In this document: positions 1 to 16,738 of the stretch, in pieces
Numbering within the stretch: the first letter of the stretch is position 1
Layout: every line of letters starts with the position of its first letter
Source of the DNA: Stenotrophomonas rhizophila
GTDB lineage: Bacteria > Pseudomonadota > Gammaproteobacteria > Xanthomonadales > Xanthomonadaceae
Assembly (NCBI RefSeq): GCF_000661955.1
Contig: NZ_CP007597.1
Coordinates: 4,363,228-4,427,227 of the forward strand
Direction: 5' to 3'
DNA: 64,000 nt
The notes under the pieces: generated by a model
Told to the model about the DNA's origin: nothing
Databases searched by the model: none
The model's input: only the letters and a program-made list of their open reading frames with translations
Program-made: the position numbers and the translations under genes

Positions 1-1
1 A

Positions 2-1258
2 TCGGGTCAGCTCACCTTGGTCGTGGCACCGTTTTCCCCTTTGGATCTGGCGGAGTCGACCCTTCGTGCGTATGCGGCAGCCGCTGAACGAAAGGGAATA
101 CGGATCATGGTATGCACCGACCCCGCGCTGCCGGACCAGGTCCTGGGCGACGCCGGTCGGATTCGGCAGATTCTGGGAAATCTGTTGAGCAACGCGATCA
201 AATTCACTGACAGCGGGAACATCTGCCTGCGCGTCCGGCTGGTCGCACGTGAGGCGGATATGGTGTCCGTGAGCTGGCAGGTCACCGATACCGGCGTAGG
301 CATCGCCCAAGCCGAGCATGCGCGTCTGTTCGAACCCTTCCGTCAGATCGGCACACACAACCGCTTGGAAGGTGCCGGGCTGGGATTGTCCATCAGCGAC
401 CGACTGGTGCGGCTGATGAACGGCGACATCCGTCTGGTCAGCGAGCCCGGCCTGGGCAGCAGTTTCACGATGGTGCTGCCGCTGAAGACCGATTCGCGGG
501 CCACGCCCGAGGAAAGTGCGCCCAAGTTGCTGGCGCAACCGCTGATCTATGTCCGGTGCTCTGTTTCCGAATTGGCAGATAGTGGAAGCGAATGGCTGCA
601 GCGGTGGGGTGCCACCGTGCGTCGCTATGAACCGGGGATGCCGCTCGCGCCGGACGAGAACGCCATTCTGCTCGACAGCGATCCACGCGGCTCTCCCCCC
701 GTCAGCTGGCGGGGTCCCCGCGTCACCGCACTGCCTGATGCAGGCGATACGCCCGTCGTTGATCCGGGGAACCCCCGCCACCTCACCGTCACAATGTTCA
801 GCATCCGCGCCATTGCAAACGCGTTGGCGCGGCTGCAACAGAGCGACGCCCCTGTACCGATGGCAGCGGTATCCCGACCCGACGCGCTGGATCTGCGGGT
901 GCTGGTCGCCGAGGACAATCCGATCAATCGCATCATCATGAAGGAGCAGCTGGAAACACTCGGCTGCAGCGTCCTGACAGCAACCGACGGCCAGAATGCT
1001 TTGGAGCTGTGCCGGTCGCAACCGTTCGACGTGGTCTTGACCGACATCAACATGCCGCGCATGAGCGGGCATGCGTTGACCAGAAGCCTGCGTCAGCACG
1101 ACATCCTTTTCCCAGTGATCGGCGCGACAGCCAGCGCCACCCCCGAAGAGCGTGAACGCTGCTTTGCCAGTGGCATGGCCGGCTACCTGGCGAAGCCCGT
1201 GGACATCGGTACCTTGCGCCGCGCCCTGACCCAACTGTCCCACGGAGCACCGGCATGA
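2..1258 (+). CDS. Hybrid sensor histidine kinase, C-terminal part (5' end outside window)
   Basis: The reading frame is open from base 2, so the true start lies upstream and the sensor and HisKA regions are missing. What remains is a HATPase domain (N-box around LLSNAIKF, G1 DTGVGI, G2 AGLGLSIS) followed by a degenerate linker and a receiver domain that starts near LRVLVAEDNPINR and carries the phospho-acceptor Asp in VVLTDINMP and the conserved Lys in YLAKPVD. No Hpt domain follows; the protein stops about 10 residues after the receiver. It is clearly paralogous to the kinase at 3267-6422, with similar text through the HATPase, linker and receiver. Its TGA overlaps the next ATG (ATGA), so it is translationally coupled to the REC-EAL gene. 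Function by family: autophosphorylation and phosphorelay to the neighbouring response regulators. Confidence 0.9.
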   Translation, partial: SGQLTLVVAPFSPLDLAESTLRAYAAAAERKGIRIMVCTDPALPDQVLGDAGRIRQILGNLLSNAIKFTDSGNICLRVRLVAREADMVSVSWQVTDTGVGIAQAEHARLFEPFRQIGTHNRLEGAGLGLSISDRLVRLMNGDIRLVSEPGLGSSFTMVLPLKTDSRATPEESAPKLLAQPLIYVRCSVSELADSGSEWLQRWGATVRRYEPGMPLAPDENAILLDSDPRGSPPVSWRGPRVTALPDAGDTPVVDPGNPRHLTVTMFSIRAIANALARLQQSDAPVPMAAVSRPDALDLRVLVAEDNPINRIIMKEQLETLGCSVLTATDGQNALELCRSQPFDVVLTDINMPRMSGHALTRSLRQHDILFPVIGATASATPEERERCFASGMAGYLAKPVDIGTLRRALTQLSHGAPA

Positions 1259-2475
1259 CCATCCGCCATGTACTGATCCTGGAAGACCAGGCCTTCCAAC
1301 GCAGCATGCTGGCTCAGCTCTTCAACAGCGCATCGAGAACCCACGCAGATACCTCGGGCGATGGCGCCGATGCGCTGGCGATGTGCCACTGGCGTCCCTA
1401 CGACCTGGTCGTCACCGACATGATGATGCCCGGGGTGGACGGCATTCAGTTCATCCAGAGCCTGGCTGCCCAGGATCGGAAGCCGGCACTGGTATTGGTC
1501 AGCTCGGCGTCGACACGCATGATGTTCTCCGCCCGTCTGATGGCCGAATCCTTGGGATTCAGCGTGCTTGCGGTACTCCCAAAGCCCGTATCCCCTGGCG
1601 ATGTTGCCGATGTAATGGCGTTGTTGAGCCAAAAGCAGGAAGGCGCGCATCGCGTCGCCGCCGTCAGCAAGGAGGCCAAGCTCCCGTTGGCAGCAAGCCG
1701 CGACACGTTGTGGCGGGCCATGAAGAGCGGTGAGATCACGGCGTGGTTCCAGCCGAAAAAATCGCTGGGCTCCGGCCTTGTGGTGGCGGCCGAAGCGTTG
1801 GTCCGCTGGTGCCACCCAGAACAGGGCTTGATATCGCCCGGTCAGTTTCTCCCGCTGATCCAGGAAAACGCACTCGAGCTGGCACTACTGCGGCACATGG
1901 TGAAGATGAGCGTTCTCGCGCAGGCCCAGTGGCGCGCGAGGGGCTTTCGAATTCCCGTATCAGTCAATTTGCCTCCCCATCTCCTGGAAAGAAGCACCCT
2001 ACCGGAGGAACTGGCGGAGCTGACCATTGAGCACGGCGGCTCGCCTGCTGATCTTTGTTTCGAGCTGATGGAGAGCAGCACCACCCGGCATGTCAGCGAC
2101 TATTACGCTGGCGCCTGCCGCCTGCGCATGAAAGGCTTCGGGTTGGCCCAGGATGACTTTGGACAGGGACTGAGCTCCGTGCACAACCTGGTGAGCGCTC
2201 CATTCACCGAGGTAAAAATCGATCGGTCTCTGGTACATGGCTGCACGCGGGATTCTGCACTGCGGAGCGCCTTGAGCACCGTGATCACGCTTGGCCAGAA
2301 GCTCGGCCTCAACATCGTCGCCGAAGGTGTGGAGACGGATGAAGAGCTGTCTACGCTCCGGGGACTCGGCTGCACACAAGTGCAGGGCTATCTGATCTCC
2401 GCCGCGATCCCCCCAGACGCCTTCGCAGAGCTTTTGAATGGTGAGACGCGCGCCCAGCGGAATGACGGCCGATGA
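1255..2475 (+). CDS. Response regulator with EAL c-di-GMP phosphodiesterase domain (RocR-like)
   Basis: A 406-residue cytoplasmic protein with an N-terminal receiver (about residues 3-125, Asp55 in VVTDMMMP, Lys in LPKPV) and a C-terminal EAL domain (about 155-395). The EAL residues needed for metal and c-di-GMP binding are visible: EAL at 180-182, Asn in SVNLPP, Glu in ELMESS, the acidic pair in DDFGQG, Lys in VKIDRS, Glu in AEGVET and Gln in QGY. It should therefore hydrolyse c-di-GMP to pGpG. It overlaps the kinase upstream and the NarL-type regulator downstream by ATGA junctions. The REC-EAL layout and position match RocR of Pseudomonas; I recall a REC-EAL regulator called BsmR in S. maltophilia, which may be the same family. 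Catalytic activity is inferred from residues only. Confidence 0.9.
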   Translation: MTIRHVLILEDQAFQRSMLAQLFNSASRTHADTSGDGADALAMCHWRPYDLVVTDMMMPGVDGIQFIQSLAAQDRKPALVLVSSASTRMMFSARLMAESLGFSVLAVLPKPVSPGDVADVMALLSQKQEGAHRVAAVSKEAKLPLAASRDTLWRAMKSGEITAWFQPKKSLGSGLVVAAEALVRWCHPEQGLISPGQFLPLIQENALELALLRHMVKMSVLAQAQWRARGFRIPVSVNLPPHLLERSTLPEELAELTIEHGGSPADLCFELMESSTTRHVSDYYAGACRLRMKGFGLAQDDFGQGLSSVHNLVSAPFTEVKIDRSLVHGCTRDSALRSALSTVITLGQKLGLNIVAEGVETDEELSTLRGLGCTQVQGYLISAAIPPDAFAELLNGETRAQRNDGR

Positions 2476-3131
2476 AACGCCAGGACGGCCGAGGGACGTC
2501 CCGCGTTGTGATTGCCGACGATCACCCATTCATACTGGCGGGCGTTCGTGAACTGATCGAGCAGGACGGCCGATTCCGGGTGGTTGCACAGGTGAGTGAT
2601 TCCGCCGCACTCATGAGGGCGCTCCATACGCAACAACCTGACATTCTGGTCACCGACTACGTGATGCCCGGCGATTCCCGCACCTGCGATGGCTCCGTGC
2701 TCATCGGCAGGCTGCACAGGGCGTTTCCCTCACTCCCCATTCTCGTTCTGACAATGATCACCACCCCGTGGATGATCGATGAGATGTACAGAGTCGGGGC
2801 GCACTGCGTGATCACCAAATCGGGGGATCCGGCTGAACTTCTCAGCGCACTGACAGCGGCACGGATGCAGCGCACTTATCGGTCAAGTAGCGCTGGTCGT
2901 TCCAGCGCAACGACTGATCACACTCAAGCGCCTCGACACGGCCTGTCGCCGCGGGAACTGGAGGTCGTCAGGCTGTTTTCCAACGGCCAGACCGTGAGTG
3001 ACATCGCGGCGAGATTCAATCGGAGCCGCTGCACCGTCAGCGCCCAGAAAGCCAGTGCGAAGCGCAAGCTCGGTACGAGGAGCGACCAGGAACTGGTGGC
3101 GCTGGGCCTGAACTTTGTCGGGTTGGAGTGA
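2472..3131 (+). CDS. NarL/FixJ-family response regulator (REC + LuxR-type HTH)
   Basis: A 219-residue DNA-binding response regulator. The receiver occupies about residues 10-130 with Asp62 in VTDYVMPG and a Lys in VITKSG; a short linker rich in Ser and Thr leads to a LuxR-type helix-turn-helix (LSPRELEVVRLF ... KRKLGTRS). Start ATG overlaps the stop of the REC-EAL gene. The protein is a close paralog of the regulator at 6451-7092; both share the unusual inserted MPGD segment after the phospho-acceptor. In the Roc systems of Pseudomonas the equivalent RocA proteins activate fimbrial or other surface genes; targets here are unknown. Confidence 0.9.
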   Translation: MKRQDGRGTSRVVIADDHPFILAGVRELIEQDGRFRVVAQVSDSAALMRALHTQQPDILVTDYVMPGDSRTCDGSVLIGRLHRAFPSLPILVLTMITTPWMIDEMYRVGAHCVITKSGDPAELLSALTAARMQRTYRSSSAGRSSATTDHTQAPRHGLSPRELEVVRLFSNGQTVSDIAARFNRSRCTVSAQKASAKRKLGTRSDQELVALGLNFVGLE

Positions 3132-3266
3132 CCAGGTCATCTGACGGGAGCCCGTGAATGGTTGCAGGGGTGAGACCGCTGGGGGGACCTTCACCGCCCC
3201 GTGCGCGGCCGGGTTCCTATCGATTATCCTTCGCAAGGGCCGCTCCGCCCGTCAGACGAGATATGC

Positions 3267-6200
3267 ATGCCGGTCGAGTCCACTCCCGTGCGCTTGCTTG
3301 CGCGCAGGTCCCTGTGGCTGCACAGCCTGCTCGTGGGCACCATCGCCGTGGCCACCATTCAGGCCGGTCTTCTTCTCTCCAGCTCGCTACAGCTGCTTCG
3401 GGAAGAGCAGCAGAAGGTTGATTTCCACTTCAAGCGCCTTTCTGGTGCGCTGCACGAACAAGAGCGCTTCATGGCGCGCTGGCAGGGCCATCAGCTGGAT
3501 CCCGCGGATTCAAAGCGCGCCACGCCACGCTTTCTGGATGCCAGTCCTTACCCCGCAGCCTTCTCTCCATTTTCCGTCGTAAGCAGCAACGGATCCCCGC
3601 CTTCACCCGCAGCAACGGAGTTGGGCAGAGCTTTCTCAGGGTTCTATGGCAGCTTTTGGTCCGATTCGCGCTATCCGTCGCCGCGTTGCCTCCTGCTCGA
3701 TGGCACCGGCACGATGGCAGCGCTGGTGCCGCATGCGCTCCCCATAAGCGGTTCGGATAACACTGCGGATCCAACCCTGCGCCGGATGATGGGCATCATT
3801 CACGCAGAAGCCTCGATCACAAGCCCTCAGAACGGCGGCATGGGGTGGCACCGTCGCGATCTGGCCGATGGGAGCCGTTGGCTGCTGTCCGTCATGCGCT
3901 CTCCCCAGGATGCGGCCCTATGGGCCAATGGCGGGACCCCGGCGATCTCCTGCATGCTGGATGTGTCCCGCATCGACGACCACCAGCAGGTGCTTGGAGA
4001 GCCTATTTACGACCGGCTTTCGATCCTGGCCCCCGACGGGCGGCTGCTCTACGGGCCGGAAGTCGATGGTGGCGGCGGGCAAAGCAGACACTACAGCGCA
4101 GGGAGCATTACCTATCGCATGCGTGACGCTGAAGGCTGGCAAGCGGTCTATCAGGTCGGCTGGGCGCGCGTGCTGCTTCACCAGCGTTGGCCTCTGATCG
4201 GCGGCGTGATTGCGGCCATCCTGCTTGCGCTCGGTGGCATCGTGGCGCTTCGCAGCTACCGCCGCTCCGTCCTGGTGCCGCTGCGCAGGAATCAGGAACG
4301 GCTGCAGGAGAGCGAGGCGTTCAGCCGTACCGTCCTGGAGGCCGCTCCGATAGGGCTGTGTCTTCTTCGCAGCAGTGATGGCAGCGTGGTACTGGAGAAT
4401 GCGCTGGCTCGCGAGTGGCTGGGTGCTCGACACGACGCTCCTGGCTGGGATGGCACGTGGCGTCAAGATGCACTGACGTTGGTGAAATCCGGGCAGAGCC
4501 GCACGATTCCCTACCGGACACCGGATGGACGCCACCTGCTGATCAATACCACCCAAGCCCGGTATCGCGGCGAGCCTGTCACCCTTTGCCTGTTCATCGA
4601 TCTCACTGCACAGCACGAGGCCGAGCAGGTTCTACAACAGGCTCGGCAGGAGGCCGATCAGGCGAACCGCGCCAAGAGCCTGTTCCTGGCGACCATGAGC
4701 CATGAGATCCGCACCCCCCTCTACGGCGTTCTGGGCACGCTGGAGCTGCTTGGGCTCACCGCGTTGGACAGTCAGCAGAGAGACTACCTGAGCACCATCC
4801 AGCATTCGTCCTCCACGTTGATGCAGTTGATTGGCGACATCCTGGACGTGTCCAAGGCCGAAGCCAGACAGCTGGTCCTGGAGCCCGTGCTGTTCTCTCC
4901 GGCCGAACTCACCGAAGAGGTACTCCGCTCATATGCCGCGTCCGCGACGCGGAAGAACCTGCAGCTGTATGCCTGCATTGATGGCGACGTGCCTGGGCAC
5001 GTCCACGGCGACGGCGCGAGGATACGTCAGGTCCTGAACAACCTGGTCAGCAACGCCATCAAGTTCACCGAGGCCGGCCGCGTGGTCATCCGGCTTCAGC
5101 CACGGGACGTGAGCGGGCGAAAGGCGACGCTCGCCTGGCAGGTGGCCGATACCGGGATCGGGATCGAGGAACACCATCAAGCGCATCTCTTCGAAGCGTT
5201 CTATCAGGCCAATCCGGGCGCCGATGCGCAGCGGGGCACCGGCCTTGGGTTGGCGATCAGCGCGCAACTGGTGGGCCTGATGGGCGGCCAACTGAGAGTG
5301 GTCAGTGACACGGGGCTTGGGAGCAGTTTCAGTTTCGAGCTCGAGCTGGACCGGCCAGAGGATTCCTCCCCGACCGGACGTTCCGCCGACGCAGAGCAGC
5401 GCGTTTACGTGCGCTCGCCGGCCGGCGAGCTGGTTGACACCCTGTGCGCCCGTCTGCGCAAGCGCGGTTTCCTCGCGCAGGGGCTTCACCGGGAACCGGG
5501 CATGGACGCGATCCCCGGCACGCCACTTCTGGAAGTCCCCATGAATGGACCGATCGGCGCATGGGACGGCCCTCACGTGGTCGCCCGCACCGGCGGTGGC
5601 GATCATCCCCAACAGGTCAACGGCGTATGGCTGGTGTCCATGCACCGCCTCGATGCGATGGTCGATGCACTGCTCCTCGCGACCGGCCGCCCACTGCCAC
5701 TGCAGGGGGAACCGTCGGCCAAGGCGTTCCAGCCGCTACACCTGAGCGTTCTGGTCGCAGAGGACAACCCCATCAACCAGATGATCCTGCGTGAACAGCT
5801 GGAGCGTCTCGGGTGCCATGCCGTCGTCGCCAGCGATGGCGCGGAGGCATTTGATTATTGGACACGTCGCCATTTCGATGTGGTCATCACCGATCTGAAC
5901 ATGCCGCATGTCGATGGGTACGCACTGGCAGAGCGGCTGCACGGGCATGGCATAACGGCGCCGATATTCGGTGCCACCGCAAATGCCGACCCCACTGAGC
6001 GCGCGCGTTGCCGCAGCGTGGGCATGGCCGATTGTCTGGTGAAGCCCATCCGGCTGGACGATCTGTACCGACATCTGAGCCCCTTGGCTGTTGCCGGATC
6101 CAGCCCGGATGTCCTCTCGGTCGCTCCGCGGATGCGGACGCTCTTCCTGGAGACCATGCGTGATGATATGGCCGCGCTGGCGAGATCACAGGAGACCGGG

Positions 6201-6422
6201 GATCTGCCGGGCGTCAAGCACATGCTGCATCGCCTGCGTGGTGCGCTGGTCCTAGTGTCGGCAGAACCGTTGGCCGATGAGAGCAAGCGTATCGAGGATA
6301 GAATCGACGACGGCGCCAGTGCGGAGGACTGCGCATCTGGCACCGAGGCGTTCATTGTCCGGTTGGAACGCGCCTTGGCCCATCTCGAGTCGATATCCGC
6401 CGACCCGACCGATCCACCTTGA
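3267..6422 (+). CDS. Unorthodox hybrid sensor kinase (TM-sensor-TM-PAS-HisKA-HATPase-REC-Hpt)
   Basis: Inner-membrane kinase of 1051 residues using ATG at 3267, preceded by a weak GACGAG; a GTG at 3201 would add 22 residues but lacks a better ribosome site. Order: TM1 near residues 12-37, a periplasmic sensor region of about 270 residues without a recognised fold, TM2 near 307-332, a PAS-like segment, HisKA with His479 in MSHEIRTPL, HATPase (LVSNAIKF, DTGIGI, GTGLGLAIS), a receiver with Asp876 in VVITDLNMP and Lys in LVKPI, and a C-terminal Hpt with His988 in MLHRLRGAL. It therefore holds all four phosphorelay sites. It lies 135 bp after the first regulator and is followed by its own NarL-type regulator. 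Hpt of this protein could also serve the Hpt-less kinase at the window start (inference). Confidence 0.9.
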   Translation: MPVESTPVRLLARRSLWLHSLLVGTIAVATIQAGLLLSSSLQLLREEQQKVDFHFKRLSGALHEQERFMARWQGHQLDPADSKRATPRFLDASPYPAAFSPFSVVSSNGSPPSPAATELGRAFSGFYGSFWSDSRYPSPRCLLLDGTGTMAALVPHALPISGSDNTADPTLRRMMGIIHAEASITSPQNGGMGWHRRDLADGSRWLLSVMRSPQDAALWANGGTPAISCMLDVSRIDDHQQVLGEPIYDRLSILAPDGRLLYGPEVDGGGGQSRHYSAGSITYRMRDAEGWQAVYQVGWARVLLHQRWPLIGGVIAAILLALGGIVALRSYRRSVLVPLRRNQERLQESEAFSRTVLEAAPIGLCLLRSSDGSVVLENALAREWLGARHDAPGWDGTWRQDALTLVKSGQSRTIPYRTPDGRHLLINTTQARYRGEPVTLCLFIDLTAQHEAEQVLQQARQEADQANRAKSLFLATMSHEIRTPLYGVLGTLELLGLTALDSQQRDYLSTIQHSSSTLMQLIGDILDVSKAEARQLVLEPVLFSPAELTEEVLRSYAASATRKNLQLYACIDGDVPGHVHGDGARIRQVLNNLVSNAIKFTEAGRVVIRLQPRDVSGRKATLAWQVADTGIGIEEHHQAHLFEAFYQANPGADAQRGTGLGLAISAQLVGLMGGQLRVVSDTGLGSSFSFELELDRPEDSSPTGRSADAEQRVYVRSPAGELVDTLCARLRKRGFLAQGLHREPGMDAIPGTPLLEVPMNGPIGAWDGPHVVARTGGGDHPQQVNGVWLVSMHRLDAMVDALLLATGRPLPLQGEPSAKAFQPLHLSVLVAEDNPINQMILREQLERLGCHAVVASDGAEAFDYWTRRHFDVVITDLNMPHVDGYALAERLHGHGITAPIFGATANADPTERARCRSVGMADCLVKPIRLDDLYRHLSPLAVAGSSPDVLSVAPRMRTLFLETMRDDMAALARSQETGDLPGVKHMLHRLRGALVLVSAEPLADESKRIEDRIDDGASAEDCASGTEAFIVRLERALAHLESISADPTDPP

Positions 6423-6450
6423 CCTTTCCCCGCGATCCGGAGACCCCGCC

Positions 6451-7092
6451 TTGAAGACCAAGATCGTCATTGCCGACGACCACCCGATTGTGCTGGCAGG
6501 CATCGCCGATCTTGTTGATCGCGACCCGCGCTTCCAGGTCGTCGGTCAAGCACAGGACCCGGCCGGGCTGGTGGAACTCGCACAGCAGCATGCGCCGGAC
6601 ATCATCATCACCGACTACAGCATGCCTGGTGACGAGCGGATGGGGGATGGGATCAAGCTCATTTCCTACCTGACCCGCAATTTCCCGGACACTCGCGTTC
6701 TGATACTGACGATGGTGTCCAACCCCTCCATCGTTGCCGAAATGTATCGCGCGGGTGCCAGCGGTGTGGTGCGCAAGAGCGGGAATCTCAATGAGCTCGA
6801 CGGGGCCCTGACCAGCCTGCTGGCACAGCGGATCTACCGTTCCCCCGAACTGCCTCGCGAAGAAATGGTGCCTGAGGCTGGCGAGCCCACCTCGGCCGCC
6901 ACCTTGTCGCCCCGGGAGTTCGAAGTGATTCGGCTGTTCGCCAGCGGCCAGAGCGTTGGTGACATCGCGCGCGCGCTCAATCGCAGCAGCAAGACAGTCA
7001 GCACGCAGAAGATCAGCGCCATGCGCAAGCTGGGCACCCGGACGGATCAGGAACTGGTCGCGTTCTGTCTGGAATCAGGCCTTTTCGGCTGA
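6451..7092 (+). CDS. NarL/FixJ-family response regulator (REC + LuxR-type HTH)
   Basis: A 213-residue regulator. I place the start at TTG 6451 because GGAG lies about 9 bases upstream and the protein then begins LKTKIVIADDHP, in register with the paralog at 2472; the frame is open further upstream but that part overlaps the kinase gene in another frame. Receiver about residues 2-120 (Asp55 in ITDYSMPG, Lys in VVRKSG), LuxR-type HTH about 145-205 (LSPREFEVIRLF ... MRKLGTRTD). It sits 28 bp behind the unorthodox kinase and is the likely cognate partner, like RocA2 next to RocS2. A strong hairpin terminator follows. Confidence 0.88.
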   Translation: MKTKIVIADDHPIVLAGIADLVDRDPRFQVVGQAQDPAGLVELAQQHAPDIIITDYSMPGDERMGDGIKLISYLTRNFPDTRVLILTMVSNPSIVAEMYRAGASGVVRKSGNLNELDGALTSLLAQRIYRSPELPREEMVPEAGEPTSAATLSPREFEVIRLFASGQSVGDIARALNRSSKTVSTQKISAMRKLGTRTDQELVAFCLESGLFG

Positions 7093-7126
7093 TCGAGTCG
7101 CGGTTGCTTCGCAGGAAGACGTAGAA

Positions 7127-7160
7127 AAGCCCGCGGTCTTTCGACCGCGGGCTTCTTTTT
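7127..7160. terminator. Bidirectional intrinsic terminator
   Basis: A 12-bp perfect stem (AAGCCCGCGGTC at 7127-7138 pairing with 7143-7154) with a TTTC loop is followed by CTTTTT on the plus strand and preceded by AAAA for the minus strand. It sits between the convergent regulator gene and the adhesin gene and can end both transcripts. Confidence 0.93.
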
Positions 7161-7186
7161 ACGCTACGACGGTAAGCTCTCTCCGC

Positions 7187-15385
<8,199 letters not shown>

Positions 15386-15585
15386 GGAGTATCCCAGGAG
15401 CTGCGCGGCAAACTGCGCGTGAGAGTGGAGGGGCCTTGGTTCCGGTCTGACCGGATGGCTCCATCCTCCCCACCTGTCTCTCTGGGATATATCAGCGGTT
15501 TCTTAAAAATGCGTCTTAGGCTGGCTGCGAAGCCGATGTTACGTTGCCGTTAAGGCACGGCACTGTCCTAGAAGGGGTGACAGGC

Positions 15586-15630
15586 CTGCGCCCATAGTTC
15601 GTGCAGGCTGCTGCGCCCATAGTTCATGCA
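15586..15630. repeat. Pair of 20-bp direct repeats in adhesin/ax21 intergenic region
   Basis: CTGCGCCCATAGTTCGTGCA at 15586 recurs at 15611 with one change (G to A), a 25-bp period or about 2.4 helical turns. Placed about 200 bp before the adhesin start and 200 bp before ax21, it could be a pair of regulator-binding half sites; no known consensus was recognised. Confidence 0.7.
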
Positions 15631-15763
15631 ATCGACACCAACTACGGGGACATGGCTAATCGGCCTACCACTCAAGTTCCCTGAACGGGCGCCTCATTCA
15701 TGTACCGGTCAGTTCAATATTCAGGAGCGATTGGGACGACAAATGAATAATTAACACCTGTCG

Positions 15764-15798
15764 ACCGCCCCTTCTCTCCCCCTCCCAAGGGGGGCGGT
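15764..15798 (+). promoter_or_regulatory. GC-rich hairpin in ax21 leader
   Basis: ACCGCCCC at 15764-15771 can pair with the GGGGCGGT ending at 15798, leaving a pyrimidine-rich loop. It lies about 35 bases before the ax21 start, upstream of the AAAGGTG ribosome site, and no T-run follows, so it looks like an mRNA-stabilising or regulatory leader structure rather than a terminator. Confidence 0.45.
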
Positions 15799-15831
15799 TC
15801 GGCAAAACCAAAAATAATTAAAGGTGTCCCG

Positions 15832-16407
15832 ATGATGAAGTCTTCCTTGCTTGCCCTGGGTCTGCTCGCTGCTCTGCCGTTCGCTGCGTCTGCAACCGAT
15901 GGCCTGTCGTACAACTATGTTGAAGGCGGCTACGTGAACACCGATGCCAAGGGTGGCGACGCTGACGGTTGGGCCGCGAAGGGCTCGGTCGCCGTGGCGC
16001 CGAACTTCCACGTCTTCGGCGATTACAACTCGCAGGAAACCAAGCGTGGCAGCAACGACGTTGACCAGTGGCGCGTCGGCGTGGGCTACAACTACGGCAT
16101 CGCCCCGACCACCGACCTGGTGGCGCGCGTTGCCTACCAGAAGCTGGACATCAAGCACGGCCTGGACTTCAACGGCTATGCCACCGAAGTGGGCGTGCGC
16201 ACCGCGTTCACCCCGAACTTCGAAGGCTACGCGCTGGCCGGCTACGAAGACTTCGGCAAGAAGCACGGTATCAACCCGGACGGCGAGTTCTACGGCCGCG
16301 TCGGCGCCCAGGCCAAGCTCAACCAGAACTGGGGCCTGGCTGGCGAAGTGAAGCTGGCCAAGGGCGGCGACAAGGAATGGTTCGTCGGTCCGCGCTTCAC
16401 CTGGTAA
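15832..16407 (+). CDS. ax21: Ax21-family outer-membrane protein
   Basis: A 191-residue precursor with a classical Sec signal (MMKSSLLALGLLAALPFAAS, cleavage near SAT). The mature part is rich in Tyr, Gly and alternating polar/hydrophobic stretches and ends in RFTW, a C-terminal aromatic as in outer-membrane beta-barrels; the size fits an 8-stranded barrel. Xanthomonas and Stenotrophomonas Ax21 proteins share this form. The early claim that Ax21 is the XA21 ligand or a quorum signal was withdrawn; an outer-membrane or vesicle protein is the safer reading. AAAGGTG sits 9 bases before the first ATG; the second ATG at 15835 is an alternative. Divergent from the adhesin. Confidence 0.88.
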   Translation: MMKSSLLALGLLAALPFAASATDGLSYNYVEGGYVNTDAKGGDADGWAAKGSVAVAPNFHVFGDYNSQETKRGSNDVDQWRVGVGYNYGIAPTTDLVARVAYQKLDIKHGLDFNGYATEVGVRTAFTPNFEGYALAGYEDFGKKHGINPDGEFYGRVGAQAKLNQNWGLAGEVKLAKGGDKEWFVGPRFTW

Positions 16408-16461
16408 TACAGTTTCACCGCGGTACGTTGTTGGATGGCGCGGTCTCTCTCCCCTGCGCCA

Positions 16462-16490
16462 TGAAGCCCGGCTTAGGTCGGGCTTCACTT
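16462..16490 (+). terminator. Likely terminator after ax21
   Basis: TGAAGCCCG (16462-16470) pairs with CGGGCTTCA (16479-16487) around an 8-base loop, followed by a short CTTTC. The T-run is weak. Confidence 0.6.
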
Positions 16491-16497
16491 TCACGGC

Positions 16498-16578
16498 AGC
16501 CGACCAACGGTCGGCTCTACCTGTGTTGGGCCGTCGCATTTTTTGCGCGGACAGCAGCCGACCAATGGTCGGCTCTAC
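16498..16578 (-). repeat. Two SMAG (GTAG-type REP) elements
   Basis: 23-base hairpins at 16498-16520 and 16556-16578, both reading GTAGAGCCGACC... on the minus strand, differing at one loop base. The spacing and the GTAG tetranucleotide match the REP elements described in S. maltophilia. They lie between ax21 and gpsA, which are convergent. Confidence 0.9.
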
Positions 16579-16635
16579 CTGCAGGGCCGCCGCGTTCTTT
16601 GCGGTTGGCATGGCGACACCCTCGTCGGTACGCCA

Positions 16636-16668
16636 CGAAAAAACCCGGCCATGTGCCGGGTTTTTTCG
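16636..16668. terminator. Bidirectional intrinsic terminator
   Basis: CGAAAAAACCCGGC (16636-16649) is mirrored by GCCGGGTTTTTTCG (16655-16668) around a 5-base loop, giving A-tract/T-tract symmetry for both strands. Confidence 0.9.
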
Positions 16669-16704
16669 TTTCCGGGGGCGGTGTGTCCGGGCGTCGGTGC
16701 CTAC

Positions 16705-16732
16705 AAAAAACCCCGGCGTTTGCCGGGGTTTT
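16705..16732 (-). terminator. Intrinsic terminator of gpsA
   Basis: A stem of AAAACCCCGGC and its complement with a small loop; read on the minus strand it ends in GGGGTTTTTTG, 7 bases past the gpsA stop codon. Confidence 0.92.
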
Positions 16733-16738
16733 CGTGGA

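Larger units (their letters stand above)
15386..15831. other. Divergent intergenic region between adhesin and ax21 (446 bp)
   Basis: No open frame with coding character. It holds two 20-bp direct repeats (15586-15605 and 15611-15630), an AT-rich stretch around 15715-15755 likely to contain the ax21 promoter, and a GC-rich hairpin at 15764-15798. The adhesin promoter must also lie here, reading leftward, but I could not identify its core elements with confidence. Confidence 0.8.
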
